Assembly (NCBI GenBank): GCA_045636205.1
Contig: JAZTXE010000065.1
Location: 1-9,553 of the forward strand
Reading direction: 5' to 3'
DNA from: JAZRUF01 sp045636205
Lineage (GTDB): Bacteria > Bacillota > Clostridia > Oscillospirales > JAAYXM01
Length of the DNA: 9,553 nt
Shown: positions 1 to 7,200 of the stretch, one piece after another
How positions within the stretch are numbered: position 1 is the stretch's first letter
Layout: each line of letters starts with the position of its first letter
The notes under the pieces: model-generated
The model's input: only the letters and a program-made list of their open reading frames with translations
What the model was told of the DNA's origin: nothing
Database searches by the model: none
Program-made: the position numbers and the translations under genes

Positions 1-436
1 CGCTTGGCCTCCGACTTGCGATTATAACCGCGATGCCCGATGTAAATCCGGTTATAACCGGCATTGGTATGTAAGCGGTAAGACGTCCCAGACGGAATAT
101 ACCCGCAGCTATGAGAAGCACACCCGCAAGCGCGGTTGCCACGAACACACCCTGCATTCCGTACTGGCTTACGACCGAGATGAGTATTGCCGCCATTGCG
201 CCGGTAGGACCGGAAATCTGATAAAATGCACCGCCGAGCGCCGCAATCAGGCAACCCGCTATAATCGCGGTCATAAGTCCTGACGCTGCAGTAGCACCGC
301 TGGATACGCCGAACGCGAGTGCCAAGGGCAGAGCGACCGCTGCAACGGTAAGACCCGCCATCAGGTCATTTGAGAACGCTTTTGCAGAATAGCCGCGAAA
401 CTCTTCCTTCAAATCCTTGAAAAATTTGCCAATCAC
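1..436 (-). CDS. SulP (SLC26-type) family anion permease, N-terminal part
   Basis: This gene encodes the first 145 residues of an inner-membrane secondary transporter of the SulP family, whose members move sulfate, bicarbonate or dicarboxylates. The substrate cannot be told from this part. Family marks seen are a short charged N-terminus, the segment DLMAGLTVAAVALPLALAFG (residues 24-43), the QISGPTGAM motif (73-81) and GFTSGIAVII (130-139) near the window edge; about four hydrophobic segments are visible. The C-terminal STAS domain expected in the family would lie outside the window. The start is a GTG at 436, with AAGGTGG about 10 bases upstream; no in-frame ATG comes earlier, and the first one (residue 26) would cut into the conserved part. 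The gene has its own promoter and a strong stem-loop in its leader. The last codons before the edge (SRRPS) are unusual for this helix and may mark sequence or assembly trouble. Confidence 0.9.
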   Translation of the reverse strand, partial: MIGKFFKDLKEEFRGYSAKAFSNDLMAGLTVAAVALPLALAFGVSSGATAASGLMTAIIAGCLIAALGGAFYQISGPTGAMAAILISVVSQYGMQGVFVATALAGVLLIAAGIFRLGRLTAYIPMPVITGFTSGIAVIIASRRPS

Positions 437-462
437 TTTTAAAATACCACCTTTTTAAAAAT

Positions 463-496
463 TAAAGTGCCCGGGAAACGCCCCCCGGGCACTTTA
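463..496 (-). terminator. Strong stem-loop in the SulP leader (terminator or attenuator)
   Basis: A perfect 13-bp inverted repeat (463-475 with 484-496, core GTGCCCGGG/CCCGGGCAC) encloses an 8-base loop. On the minus strand it is followed by AATTTTTAAAAAGG, a broken U-run that leads straight into the SulP ribosome binding site. No other good terminator follows the P-type ATPase gene, so this hairpin probably ends that transcript. However, it also lies downstream of the predicted SulP promoter, whose transcripts would begin within a few bases of it. It could therefore also act as an attenuator, or as a 5' stabilising stem for the SulP mRNA. The structure is plain; its role is inferred. Confidence 0.75.
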
Positions 497-504
497 GCTT
501 TTAT

Positions 505-533
505 ATTTTAGCACAAGCTTTTAAAAAGCACAA
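505..533 (-). promoter_or_regulatory. Predicted sigma-A promoter of the SulP permease gene
   Basis: On the minus strand, TTGTGC (-35, 528-533) and TAAAAT (-10, 505-510) are separated by exactly 17 bases. The -10 box is preceded by TGC, giving an extended -10 element. The predicted start of transcription is near 498, two or three bases before the stem-loop. The hexamer TTGTGC is repeated directly next to the -10 box (511-516). The spacer holds the near-palindrome GCTTTTTAAAAGC, which could be an operator. Confidence 0.6.
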
Positions 534-603
534 TAAATCGGGTTAAAAATCTCTTTTCTGTACTATTTTTGCGCTTATGTTACTGCGTTTTATTGTGATA
601 TTG

Positions 604-3024
604 TTACCTCTTTTTGGCTCTGCGCTTTTTTGAAAGCTCAATTATAAGCCCAATCTTTCCGAATACCCATAAAATCGCGCGCATTACCGGGTATGCAAGA
701 AGCGCAAAAACGATAAATACGAGTGTTCCTCCGACTGTCAGCTTATGGAGCATGAAAAAGTCCGCAAGCACGGTTATGCTGAAGATTACCGCAACCGTCA
801 TCGCCGCCCATATCGCACCGCGCTTTACGTCAATGGGTTTGCACACCTGATAGAGCACCAGAAGTCCTACCCACGCCATGAGCACCGCGCACATGGTGGA
901 TAAGTCAGACATCGGAAGTGAAAACACCTCCGTAAACGCCTGAAGTCCCAAGACAAGGAAAATATCCGTAAGCGCGCCGGGAAGTGCGCGTTTTATAACG
1001 TTTGTCAGAAACCTGCCGCTTACCAAGTTTTTATTCGGCTCAAGCGCGAGCAAAAACGCAGGTGCACCGATTGTAAGCGTGCTGACAAGTGATAACTGCG
1101 CAGGGGTTACCGGATACGGCATTGCGATAAGCATTGCAAGCAACGCCATGACAAATGAGAATATATTTTTTACCAAAAAAAGCGATGCCGCGCGCTCGAT
1201 ATTGTTTATAACGCGCCGCCCTTCAAGCACTACCTTAGGCATGGACGAAAAGTCCGAATTCAAAAGCACGAGCTGGGACACATGGCATGCCGCATCACTG
1301 CCGGATGCCATAGCTATACTACAGTCGGCATCCTTGAGCGCAAGAACGTCGTTTACACCGTCACCGGTCATTGCAACCGTGTGCCCCGACGCTTTGAGCG
1401 CACGAATCAGCCGTCTTTTCTGCTCGGGTGTTACACGTCCGAAAACCGTGTATTCCCGCGCGGCGCTCTCCAGGAGCTGGGGTGTTGTAAGCGTTGCCGC
1501 GTCCACGTATTTTTCCGCATTGGCAATACCCGCCTGCGAGGCAACTCTGGACACGGTTATAGGGTTATCACCGGAGATTACTTTTATCTCGACTCCCTGC
1601 TCGGCAAAAAAGCCAAACGTCTGCGGTGCGGTCTCGCGTATTTTATTTGCAACAAGCGCGAGCGCAAGCGGCGATATTTTTCCGTCAAGCTCATCACGGA
1701 GAGTGCCTTCATACCCCGCAATGAGCAGCACGCGGTATCCCTTATCCGAATATTCCTCAACGGTTTCGCGCAGGTTTTCATACTCGTTTTTGAGTACAAA
1801 CTCGGGTGCGCCCACCACATATGCGCCTCTCTCACCAAAGTCCGCCGCGCTCCACTTATTCGCCGAGTTAAACGGCACGGTTTTGCGTGCGCGCCACAGT
1901 ATATCCTCAGAAAAATACTCGCGCATGGCGTTTGCGGTCGCATTATCGTCCGGCAGGCTTTTGTAAAACGCGCTCATCGCCTTATAGAGCTCTGACTCGT
2001 CGCAAACCTCCTCATCGAGCAAAACAACCTCCTGCACCTGCATGGTGTTCTCAGTTATCGTGCCGGTTTTATCCACGCACAGAACGTCCACCCGCGCAAG
2101 TGTTTCAATGCAGTTTAGCTCATGGACGAGCGTTTTGTACCTTGCAAGGCGCACCACACTTACCGCAAGAGCTATGCTTGCAAGCAGGTACAATCCCTCG
2201 GGTATCATGCCGACAAGCGCGGCAACCGTGGATACCACCGCCTGCTTTACCGGAAGCCCGAGCTCGGCGGTTTGCTGATAATAGAGCATAATTCCGACTG
2301 GAATAATGACTATGCCTATAACCTGAATCAGGCGGTTGAGTGATGCCATCATCTCGGAGCGTTTCTTCCGCTTATCTTTTTTCGCCTCAACCGTCAAGCG
2401 CGAAGCATACGAGTCTGCACCTACCGCGTCAAGCCGCGCGTAGCATTTGCCGGATATTATGAAGCTGCCTGAGAGAAGTTCGTCTCCCTCGCCTTTAACT
2501 ACCGCTTTAGCCTCGCCGGTGATAAGTGATTCATTAACCTGCACTTCACCTTCTAATATAACCGCGTCCGCGCAGATTTGATTGCCTGAAGTAAATATCA
2601 CCACATCGTCAAGCACAAGGCGAGACGTATCCACCGTATACTCACGACCCTCGCGCACGGCTATAGCCTTAGGCGAGGAAAGAAGCGTTAATTTATCAAT
2701 GGTTCTCTTCGCGCGGATTTCCTGAATTATACCGATAAAAATATTTGCAATTACTATCGGCATAAACATTAAATCGCGGAACGAACCGACGAGTATTATA
2801 AAAAACGCAAGAATGAAGAAGACGAAGTTAAAAAACGTAAATACATTGCTTCTTACTATCTGCCCGACGGTCTTTGACGGCGGGTTCACCGGTTCATTTG
2901 CATAGCCAGCGCGCAGGCGCAGGTCTATCTGCTCAGCGGTAAGACCTTCCTCCGGCGACGGACAAAGACGTTCTATTTCAATCCTCTCCTGCGTATCCTC
3001 ATGTGTGTTTTTATTTCTGTTCAT
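604..3024 (-). CDS. CtpE-like cation-transporting P-type ATPase
   Basis: This is a complete inner-membrane E1-E2 ATPase of 806 residues from the chosen start. Landmarks in order: N-terminal cytoplasmic tail; first membrane pair (about 60-100); actuator domain with TGE (169-171); membrane helix with PEGL (275-278); phosphorylation site DKTGT (318-322); nucleotide-binding domain with GAPE (405-408); hinge TGDGVND (553-559); C-terminal membrane helices; and a basic tail ending KKRRAKKR. No heavy-metal-binding domain or CPC motif is present, so it is not a copper or zinc pump. The PEGL helix and the region GMIPEGLYLL through ARVDVLCVDKTGT resemble mycobacterial CtpE, reported as a calcium transporter; calcium is thus a guess, and Mg or another cation is possible. 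An ATG at 3054 is also in frame, but it overlaps the predicted transcription start and lacks a binding site. The ATG at 3024 has GGAA 8 bases upstream. The gene is flanked by a terminator upstream, so it is probably transcribed alone. Confidence 0.93.
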   Translation of the reverse strand: MNRNKNTHEDTQERIEIERLCPSPEEGLTAEQIDLRLRAGYANEPVNPPSKTVGQIVRSNVFTFFNFVFFILAFFIILVGSFRDLMFMPIVIANIFIGIIQEIRAKRTIDKLTLLSSPKAIAVREGREYTVDTSRLVLDDVVIFTSGNQICADAVILEGEVQVNESLITGEAKAVVKGEGDELLSGSFIISGKCYARLDAVGADSYASRLTVEAKKDKRKKRSEMMASLNRLIQVIGIVIIPVGIMLYYQQTAELGLPVKQAVVSTVAALVGMIPEGLYLLASIALAVSVVRLARYKTLVHELNCIETLARVDVLCVDKTGTITENTMQVQEVVLLDEEVCDESELYKAMSAFYKSLPDDNATANAMREYFSEDILWRARKTVPFNSANKWSAADFGERGAYVVGAPEFVLKNEYENLRETVEEYSDKGYRVLLIAGYEGTLRDELDGKISPLALALVANKIRETAPQTFGFFAEQGVEIKVISGDNPITVSRVASQAGIANAEKYVDAATLTTPQLLESAAREYTVFGRVTPEQKRRLIRALKASGHTVAMTGDGVNDVLALKDADCSIAMASGSDAACHVSQLVLLNSDFSSMPKVVLEGRRVINNIERAASLFLVKNIFSFVMALLAMLIAMPYPVTPAQLSLVSTLTIGAPAFLLALEPNKNLVSGRFLTNVIKRALPGALTDIFLVLGLQAFTEVFSLPMSDLSTMCAVLMAWVGLLVLYQVCKPIDVKRGAIWAAMTVAVIFSITVLADFFMLHKLTVGGTLVFIVFALLAYPVMRAILWVFGKIGLIIELSKKRRAKKR

Positions 3025-3031
3025 TTTACAT

Positions 3032-3043
3032 TTCCGGCCTTCC
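3032..3043 (-). promoter_or_regulatory. Ribosome binding site favouring the ATPase start at 3024
   Basis: On the minus strand, GGAAGG (3038-3043) and GGAA (3032-3035) lie 13 and 7-8 bases before the ATG at 3024. The other in-frame ATGs, at 3054 and 3045, have no purine-rich site before them. The site is weaker than those of the mre and dut genes. Confidence 0.45.
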
Positions 3044-3058
3044 ATAGGTGTCATATTT

Positions 3059-3087
3059 ATAATAGCAGATTAACTAAAAAAAAGATA
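3059..3087 (-). promoter_or_regulatory. Predicted extended -10 promoter of the P-type ATPase gene
   Basis: TATTAT (3059-3064) is preceded by TGC, making an extended -10 element. The -35 position, 17 bases upstream, holds a poor TATCTT (3082-3087). Transcription would begin near 3052. The -35 hexamer is one arm of an inverted repeat, AAGATA / TATCTT (3095-3100 and 3082-3087, 7-base gap), followed by a run of eight T. This could be an operator or a minor terminator. Confidence 0.5.
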
Positions 3088-3159
3088 CCCTATTTATCTT
3101 AACATACTGTAAAGTTTTTCATACATGTTTTGCCGATGTATCGTTATTTACCTGCACAC

Positions 3160-3190
3160 AAAAAGGCTTCCCCTCTACGGAGAAGCCTTT
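3160..3190 (-). terminator. Rho-independent terminator after mgsA
   Basis: Arms AAAGGCTTC and GAAGCCTTT (3182-3190 and 3162-3170) form a 9-bp stem with an 11-base loop. On the minus strand a run of five T ends at 3160. The hairpin begins four bases after the mgsA stop, which fits a terminator of the minD-mgsA unit and separates it from the ATPase gene. Confidence 0.8.
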
Positions 3191-3194
3191 AATA

Positions 3195-3611
3195 TTACAA
3201 TACATTTCCGGATTTTGGATTTACTATATCGCGCCAGTCAATATCTCCCCTATCCAGACCGCGGACAAGGACCTCGGCGGTTGCAACATTGGTTGCGACC
3301 GGTACGTTATGCATATCGCACAGTCTTAACAGTGCCTGAATATCCGGCTCATGCGGCATTGCAGTCAGCGGGTCACGGAAGAAAAGAACAAGATCGATTT
3401 CATTATACGCGATACGTGCGCCAATCTGCTGGTCACCGCCCTGTGGACCAGACAGAAAGCGTTTTACATTTAAGCCGGTAGCTTCGCTTACGAGCTTACT
3501 GGTAGTACCCGTACCGCAGATATTGTGCTTGGATAAAATCCCGCAATAAGCGATGCAAAACTGAACCATCAATTCTTTTTTCTTATCATGAGCAATTATT
3601 GCAATATTCAT
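3195..3611 (-). CDS. mgsA: Methylglyoxal synthase
   Basis: This enzyme converts dihydroxyacetone phosphate to methylglyoxal and phosphate in the cytoplasm, a bypass of lower glycolysis that frees phosphate. The 138-residue protein has the usual length for a Clostridia enzyme and lacks the N-terminal extension of E. coli MgsA. Matching E. coli numbering with an offset of 11, His8, Asp9 and Lys12 stand for His19, Asp20 and Lys23. The phosphate loop TGTTSKL covers 34-40. The motif GPQGGDQQIGA (55-65) carries the catalytic Asp60 (E. coli Asp71). Asp80, His87 and Asp90 stand for Asp91, His98 and Asp101. All active-site residues are kept, so the enzyme should be active. The ATG at 3611 has AAGGAT and AAAGGG just upstream. 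It starts 34 bases after minD and shares its transcript; a terminator follows at once. Confidence 0.97.
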   Translation of the reverse strand: MNIAIIAHDKKKELMVQFCIAYCGILSKHNICGTGTTSKLVSEATGLNVKRFLSGPQGGDQQIGARIAYNEIDLVLFFRDPLTAMPHEPDIQALLRLCDMHNVPVATNVATAEVLVRGLDRGDIDWRDIVNPKSGNVL

Positions 3612-3645
3612 ATATCCTTATCCCTTTCTGTAATTTCACCAAGTT

Positions 3646-4404
3646 CTAACCCATGCGTTTTTTAAGCTTTAAAAGCGGTATCTGCTCTCCGAGCATTCGG
3701 CGCGATATGTTTCTGTATGCACGCGCCGCTGGAGTATTCATATGCTTAAATACCAACGTTCCGCAGTTTGCACTCGCGATAACCCGCGCATCTTCGGGAA
3801 CTATACCGAGCAGGCGGATTCCGGTTTTATCAATCGCCTCGTCGATATTCGCCGCCTCAAGGTTTTTAATAAGTCTGGGGCGCACGCGGTTTACAACCAA
3901 GCGAATATCCTCAATGCCGCTTTCCTTAAGCGCGCAGCGCGTGAGCTGAGCGTCGCGCATGCTTGCAATATCAGGTGTGCACACGACAATCGCGCGGTCG
4001 GCAACCTCGACAGCAAGCTCAAAGCCGAAGCCGAGACCTGCCGGACAGTCAATAATACAAAAATCGAACGATTTTTTGAGTTCTTCGACCAAGCTTTTCA
4101 TTTCAGCAATGCTTATATCCTCCGCCTTTATTCCGAGTGGTGCAGCAAGCAGATAAAGATTCGGGATTTCCGGATGCTGCATGAGCGCTTTCTCAAGCGT
4201 TGCCCGACCGGAGAGTACATCGGTAAAATCAAACACTGCACGGTCTGCAAGACCGAGTACAAGGTCAAGATTTCTAAGACCTATATCCGCATCAAGCGCG
4301 ACCACGCGCTTGTCAAGTGCGGCAAGGCAGCACGCAATGCCTGAGCTCACGGAGGTTTTTCCTGTTCCGCCCTTTCCCGAGGCAACGCAAATCGCCGTTG
4401 ACAT
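3646..4404 (-). CDS. minD: Septum site-determining ATPase MinD
   Basis: MinD is a membrane-bound P-loop ATPase that positions or inhibits FtsZ assembly, classically by recruiting MinC. The 252-residue protein has the deviant Walker A motif GKGGTGKTS (10-18) with signature Lys11 and catalytic Lys16. It also has the switch I segment DADIGLRNLD (38-47) and the switch II segment DCPAG (119-123). Its C-terminus, PLLKLKKRMG, looks like the amphipathic membrane-targeting helix of MinD, which argues against the ParA, Mrp and FlhG relatives. Residue 14 is Thr where most MinD have Val, a mild change. The ATG at 4404 follows AAGGGAG about 12 bases upstream. Neither minC nor minE adjoins it: mrdA lies before it and mgsA after. 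A near-consensus promoter precedes it, so it is at least partly independent of the mre genes. Confidence 0.94.
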   Translation of the reverse strand: MSTAICVASGKGGTGKTSVSSGIACCLAALDKRVVALDADIGLRNLDLVLGLADRAVFDFTDVLSGRATLEKALMQHPEIPNLYLLAAPLGIKAEDISIAEMKSLVEELKKSFDFCIIDCPAGLGFGFELAVEVADRAIVVCTPDIASMRDAQLTRCALKESGIEDIRLVVNRVRPRLIKNLEAANIDEAIDKTGIRLLGIVPEDARVIASANCGTLVFKHMNTPAARAYRNISRRMLGEQIPLLKLKKRMG

Positions 4405-4462
4405 ATTACCGTATCACTCCCTTGCTTGCCGAAATCCCCTGAAATTAAAGGCTAATAAGGAT

Positions 4463-4491
4463 ATTATACTCAAAAAGCATGTCATAATCAA
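4463..4491 (-). promoter_or_regulatory. Predicted sigma-A promoter of minD-mgsA
   Basis: On the minus strand, TTGATT (-35, 4486-4491) and a perfect TATAAT (-10, 4463-4468) are spaced by 17 bases, inside the 133-base gap between mrdA and minD. The predicted start is near 4456, giving a leader of about 50 bases. This is the best promoter match in the window. Confidence 0.75.
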
Positions 4492-4530
4492 GAAAAAAAC
4501 CAAATTTTGTTAGTTCTCCCCTGAGGGTTT
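4492..4530 (-). terminator. Possible weak terminator after mrdA
   Basis: On the minus strand, AAACC (4526-4530) could pair with GGTTT (4497-4501), with a small CCC/GGG pairing inside, followed by a run of T ending at 4493. The stem is short and the loop long, so partial read-through from mrdA into minD is likely. It may not be a terminator at all. Confidence 0.25.
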
Positions 4531-4537
4531 ATCAATT

Positions 4538-6607
4538 TTAACGAAGGATTTGATTTTCGCCCTGTACTTTTTCCTCAGCAAAGTCATTATTGAAATACAC
4601 ATCATATATATCGCGTGCAACCGACGCGATACGGCTGCCCTGACCGCCGTTTTCAACGACTACCGCGACCGCAATTTCCGGATTGTCATACGGTGCAAAC
4701 GATACGAACACCGCATGTGAACCGCCGGTTGCCTGAGCTGAGCCGGTTTTTGTACCCACTTGAACCGGATAATTCTTAAATGTAGCGGCAGCAGTGCCGT
4801 CGTCTGCATGAGCGCCCATGCGCATGCCCTCTAAAATAGCTTTTCGGAATTTTTCGTCCATGTCAGCCGTGCCGAGCACTTCGGGTTGGGTTTCATAAAC
4901 GGTTTGGTTGGTAGATGCATCCTTTATGCTCTTTAGCAGGTGCGGCTTGTATCTTACACCACTGCACAACTCGGCGATATAATTTGCAAGCTGAATTGGT
5001 GTCACAAGAGTGTCAGACTGACCGATTGCCGCAGCAAGCGTATCGCCGTCATACCAACGCTGGTTTTTCTCGCGGCGCAGCGCACGACTTGCCACCTGCC
5101 CCGAGCGCTCACCCGGAAGCTCAATGCCGGTGGTTTGGCCGAGTCCGAAGCGGCGCGCGGTCTCCTCAATTTTATCAATGCCGGTAAGTCTGCCAGTCTC
5201 GTAAAAGTAATAGTTACAGGAGACCATTATCGCCTCGCTGACGTTTACCGGTCCGTGGGTGCGGCGATAGGTTTTGTAAATATCGCACATCGGGCTGTAG
5301 CTGGGTGCGTAATAGGTATAAATCCCCTCGTCCACAATCTTTGTAGCAGGTGTTACGACACCTGCCTCAAGTGCCGCAAGCGAGGTTATCATTTTAAATG
5401 TAGAGCCAGGCGCAAAGGTTCCGGCTATCGCGCGGTTTAAATACGGTGTCAGTTTATCCTTTGAAAGCGTTGCGTACTCCTTACCGTAGTTTTCAAGCGA
5501 GAAAGTTGGATAAGATGCCGAGGCGAGCACATCGCCGTTTCTTACATCTATAACCACCGCCGCCGCGCCTTTTGCATTGTCACCACCCCAACGTCTGTTT
5601 GTTTTGCCCTCTGCACGGAGCTTGGGGACTATCCGCGCAAGGGACTGCTCGGCAGTCTCCTGAAGGCGCACGTCAAGCGTAAGCACGCAGTTGTTACCCA
5701 GAATCGGGTCCACCTTGCCGAGCACGTTTGTGACCTTGCCGGTAAAGGTGGTTTCTATGGATTTAAGACCGTCAGTACCGCGCAGATAGTCCTCAAGCAC
5801 CTTTTCCATGCCGTCCTTACCCACGGTATCATCCATTTTATAGCCTTTTTTCTTAAGCTCGTCCCATTCGTCTGCGTATATCTGACCGACGCGGCCGAGG
5901 ATATGTGCCGCATACTGCGTCTGATACTCGCGTATAGGCTCAACGTCTATCATAACACCGGGGAAAGAGCGGATTTGCTCTTTAATTTTCGTGACGAGTG
6001 AAATATCCACATCGCGCGCAAAGGTGTATGGGGTCTGACTTGAGAAGTTTCGCGCTTCCATTTCGTAGAGCACGCCGGCTATCTGACGTTGCTGGACCGG
6101 GGTGTATTTTGAAAGGTCAACCTCATAATCCTCGCATATCAGGCGTATTAAATCCTGCGCGGTGGTATCCGCCTGCCACTTATTTTTCTCAAGGTATTTT
6201 ACTATCGTTTTTTCGTCACTCTCACCCGCGCCAGGTGTATAGGTATAACTAAACGGCTGCGATTTGGTGATTGGCAGTGTATCAATATACTCCTGACCGG
6301 TCTCGCCACACAGACTTATAAGGTCACAGATTAACTGCGGCTTATCCGCCGCGCGCCATCCGACGCCCTCAATTTTGACGGCAAAGCTGGTGCGGTTTGT
6401 AACAAGCGGTCTTCCGTACCTGTCGAGTATCTCACCGCGCGGTGCTTTTACCGTATATGTTCGGCTGAGTCTGCGCTCGGACTTTTCAAGGTACTCTTCA
6501 CCGTTTACAATCTGCAGATTGAAAAGGCGGAATATGCATATAACTATGCACACCGCCACCGCGGCAAAAAGCCAGACCGTGCGCTTTGAAAATGTTATTT
6601 TATCCAT
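4538..6607 (-). CDS. mrdA: Penicillin-binding protein 2 (elongasome class B transpeptidase)
   Basis: This membrane-anchored enzyme cross-links peptidoglycan during lateral growth, working with RodA and MreC/MreD. The 689-residue protein has one N-terminal membrane helix (about 11-30) and then the class B dimerisation motif PRGEILDRYGRPL (56-68). A pedestal domain runs to about residue 300. The transpeptidase domain has STFK with nucleophile Ser402, SCN (463-465) and KTGSAQ (620-625). All three penicillin-binding motifs are intact. The start ATG at 6607 is preceded by GGTGA at a spacing of 5, 36 bases after mreD. Placement directly behind mreC and mreD supports PBP2 rather than the division enzyme PBP3/FtsI or the sporulation enzyme SpoVD. 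The C-terminus lacks PASTA repeats, which agrees. RodA, its usual glycosyltransferase partner, is not encoded in the window. Confidence 0.95.
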   Translation of the reverse strand: MDKITFSKRTVWLFAAVAVCIVICIFRLFNLQIVNGEEYLEKSERRLSRTYTVKAPRGEILDRYGRPLVTNRTSFAVKIEGVGWRAADKPQLICDLISLCGETGQEYIDTLPITKSQPFSYTYTPGAGESDEKTIVKYLEKNKWQADTTAQDLIRLICEDYEVDLSKYTPVQQRQIAGVLYEMEARNFSSQTPYTFARDVDISLVTKIKEQIRSFPGVMIDVEPIREYQTQYAAHILGRVGQIYADEWDELKKKGYKMDDTVGKDGMEKVLEDYLRGTDGLKSIETTFTGKVTNVLGKVDPILGNNCVLTLDVRLQETAEQSLARIVPKLRAEGKTNRRWGGDNAKGAAAVVIDVRNGDVLASASYPTFSLENYGKEYATLSKDKLTPYLNRAIAGTFAPGSTFKMITSLAALEAGVVTPATKIVDEGIYTYYAPSYSPMCDIYKTYRRTHGPVNVSEAIMVSCNYYFYETGRLTGIDKIEETARRFGLGQTTGIELPGERSGQVASRALRREKNQRWYDGDTLAAAIGQSDTLVTPIQLANYIAELCSGVRYKPHLLKSIKDASTNQTVYETQPEVLGTADMDEKFRKAILEGMRMGAHADDGTAAATFKNYPVQVGTKTGSAQATGGSHAVFVSFAPYDNPEIAVAVVVENGGQGSRIASVARDIYDVYFNNDFAEEKVQGENQILR

Positions 6608-6643
6608 TCAAATCACCGCATTCTCTTCCGGTTTTATGTTTAA

Positions 6644-7162
6644 TCACTCATCGTCAAAGGCAAATCTTTTGTACACAAGGCAGATAACAAAGTACATAAC
6701 AGGTGTAAAAAGTATCGTTGCAAGAAGCTCACCGGGCAGGATTTTAAGAACAAGAAGCGGGTTTCCCTTACCCATGATGAGCATATGGAAAACATAGTAC
6801 AATGCATCGCACACAAAAACCGCGGCAAACCAGAAAAGTAAGCTTACCGGATATGTCTTGTGATAGGTAATCTCGTTTATTATGCTGACCACTATCCCGC
6901 AGACCACATATGCTACCGTGTAAAAACCCTCTACGGGTGCGCACATAGCGTCCATAAAAAGACCTGCGGCAAGACCCGCGGATGCACCGCCGTTTACGCC
7001 CTCAAGCATGGCTATGACGCTTACGGCAAATATAAGAAGTTGGGGTTTTCCGCCTATAATATTTATTTTCGAGAGAAGAGTGCTCTCCAAAATCGCGGTG
7101 ACAAATAAAACGGTTATATAGAAAATCCATTTATAGCGTTTTAGTTTCTTCTCATCCTCCAC
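6644..7162 (-). CDS. mreD: Rod shape-determining membrane protein MreD
   Basis: MreD is a small polytopic inner-membrane subunit of the elongasome that binds MreC and PBP2. The 172-residue protein has about five or six hydrophobic helices (roughly 11-28, 41-55, 60-73, 78-96, 105-128 and 143-164). It carries the family-typical stretch GLFMDAMCAPVEGFYTVAY (67-85). The start is a GTG at 7162 preceded by a run of seven G (7171-7177) at about 8 bases; no in-frame ATG exists near it, and the nearby ATG at 7154 is in another frame that soon stops. It lies 38 bases after mreC and 36 before mrdA. MreD diverges fast, so the call leans on both helix pattern and position. Confidence 0.92.
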   Translation of the reverse strand: MEDEKKLKRYKWIFYITVLFVTAILESTLLSKINIIGGKPQLLIFAVSVIAMLEGVNGGASAGLAAGLFMDAMCAPVEGFYTVAYVVCGIVVSIINEITYHKTYPVSLLFWFAAVFVCDALYYVFHMLIMGKGNPLLVLKILPGELLATILFTPVMYFVICLVYKRFAFDDE

Positions 7163-7200
7163 TGTGCGGTCCCCCCCTCTCTTTTATTATTTGACTGTTT

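Noticed and set aside
1079..1966. A 295-codon plus-strand open frame opposite the P-type ATPase
   Set aside because: It lies wholly antisense to a clear P-type ATPase, has a low-complexity Ser/Ala-rich product with no recognisable domain, and reflects codon bias of the true gene.
3082..3100. AAGATA/TATCTT dyad with T run as the main terminator of minD-mgsA
   Set aside because: The stem is only six AT-rich pairs, and a better hairpin with a T run lies directly after the mgsA stop.
3742..4344. A 200-codon plus-strand open frame opposite minD
   Set aside because: It is antisense to an unmistakable MinD and has no recognisable domain or ribosome binding site.
7171..7177. Run of seven C on the plus strand as a possible frameshift or phase-variation tract
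   Set aside because: On the coding strand it is the G-rich ribosome binding site of mreD at normal spacing; similar G runs precede dut and maf, so it fits local style. Length variation could still tune translation, but nothing here shows it.
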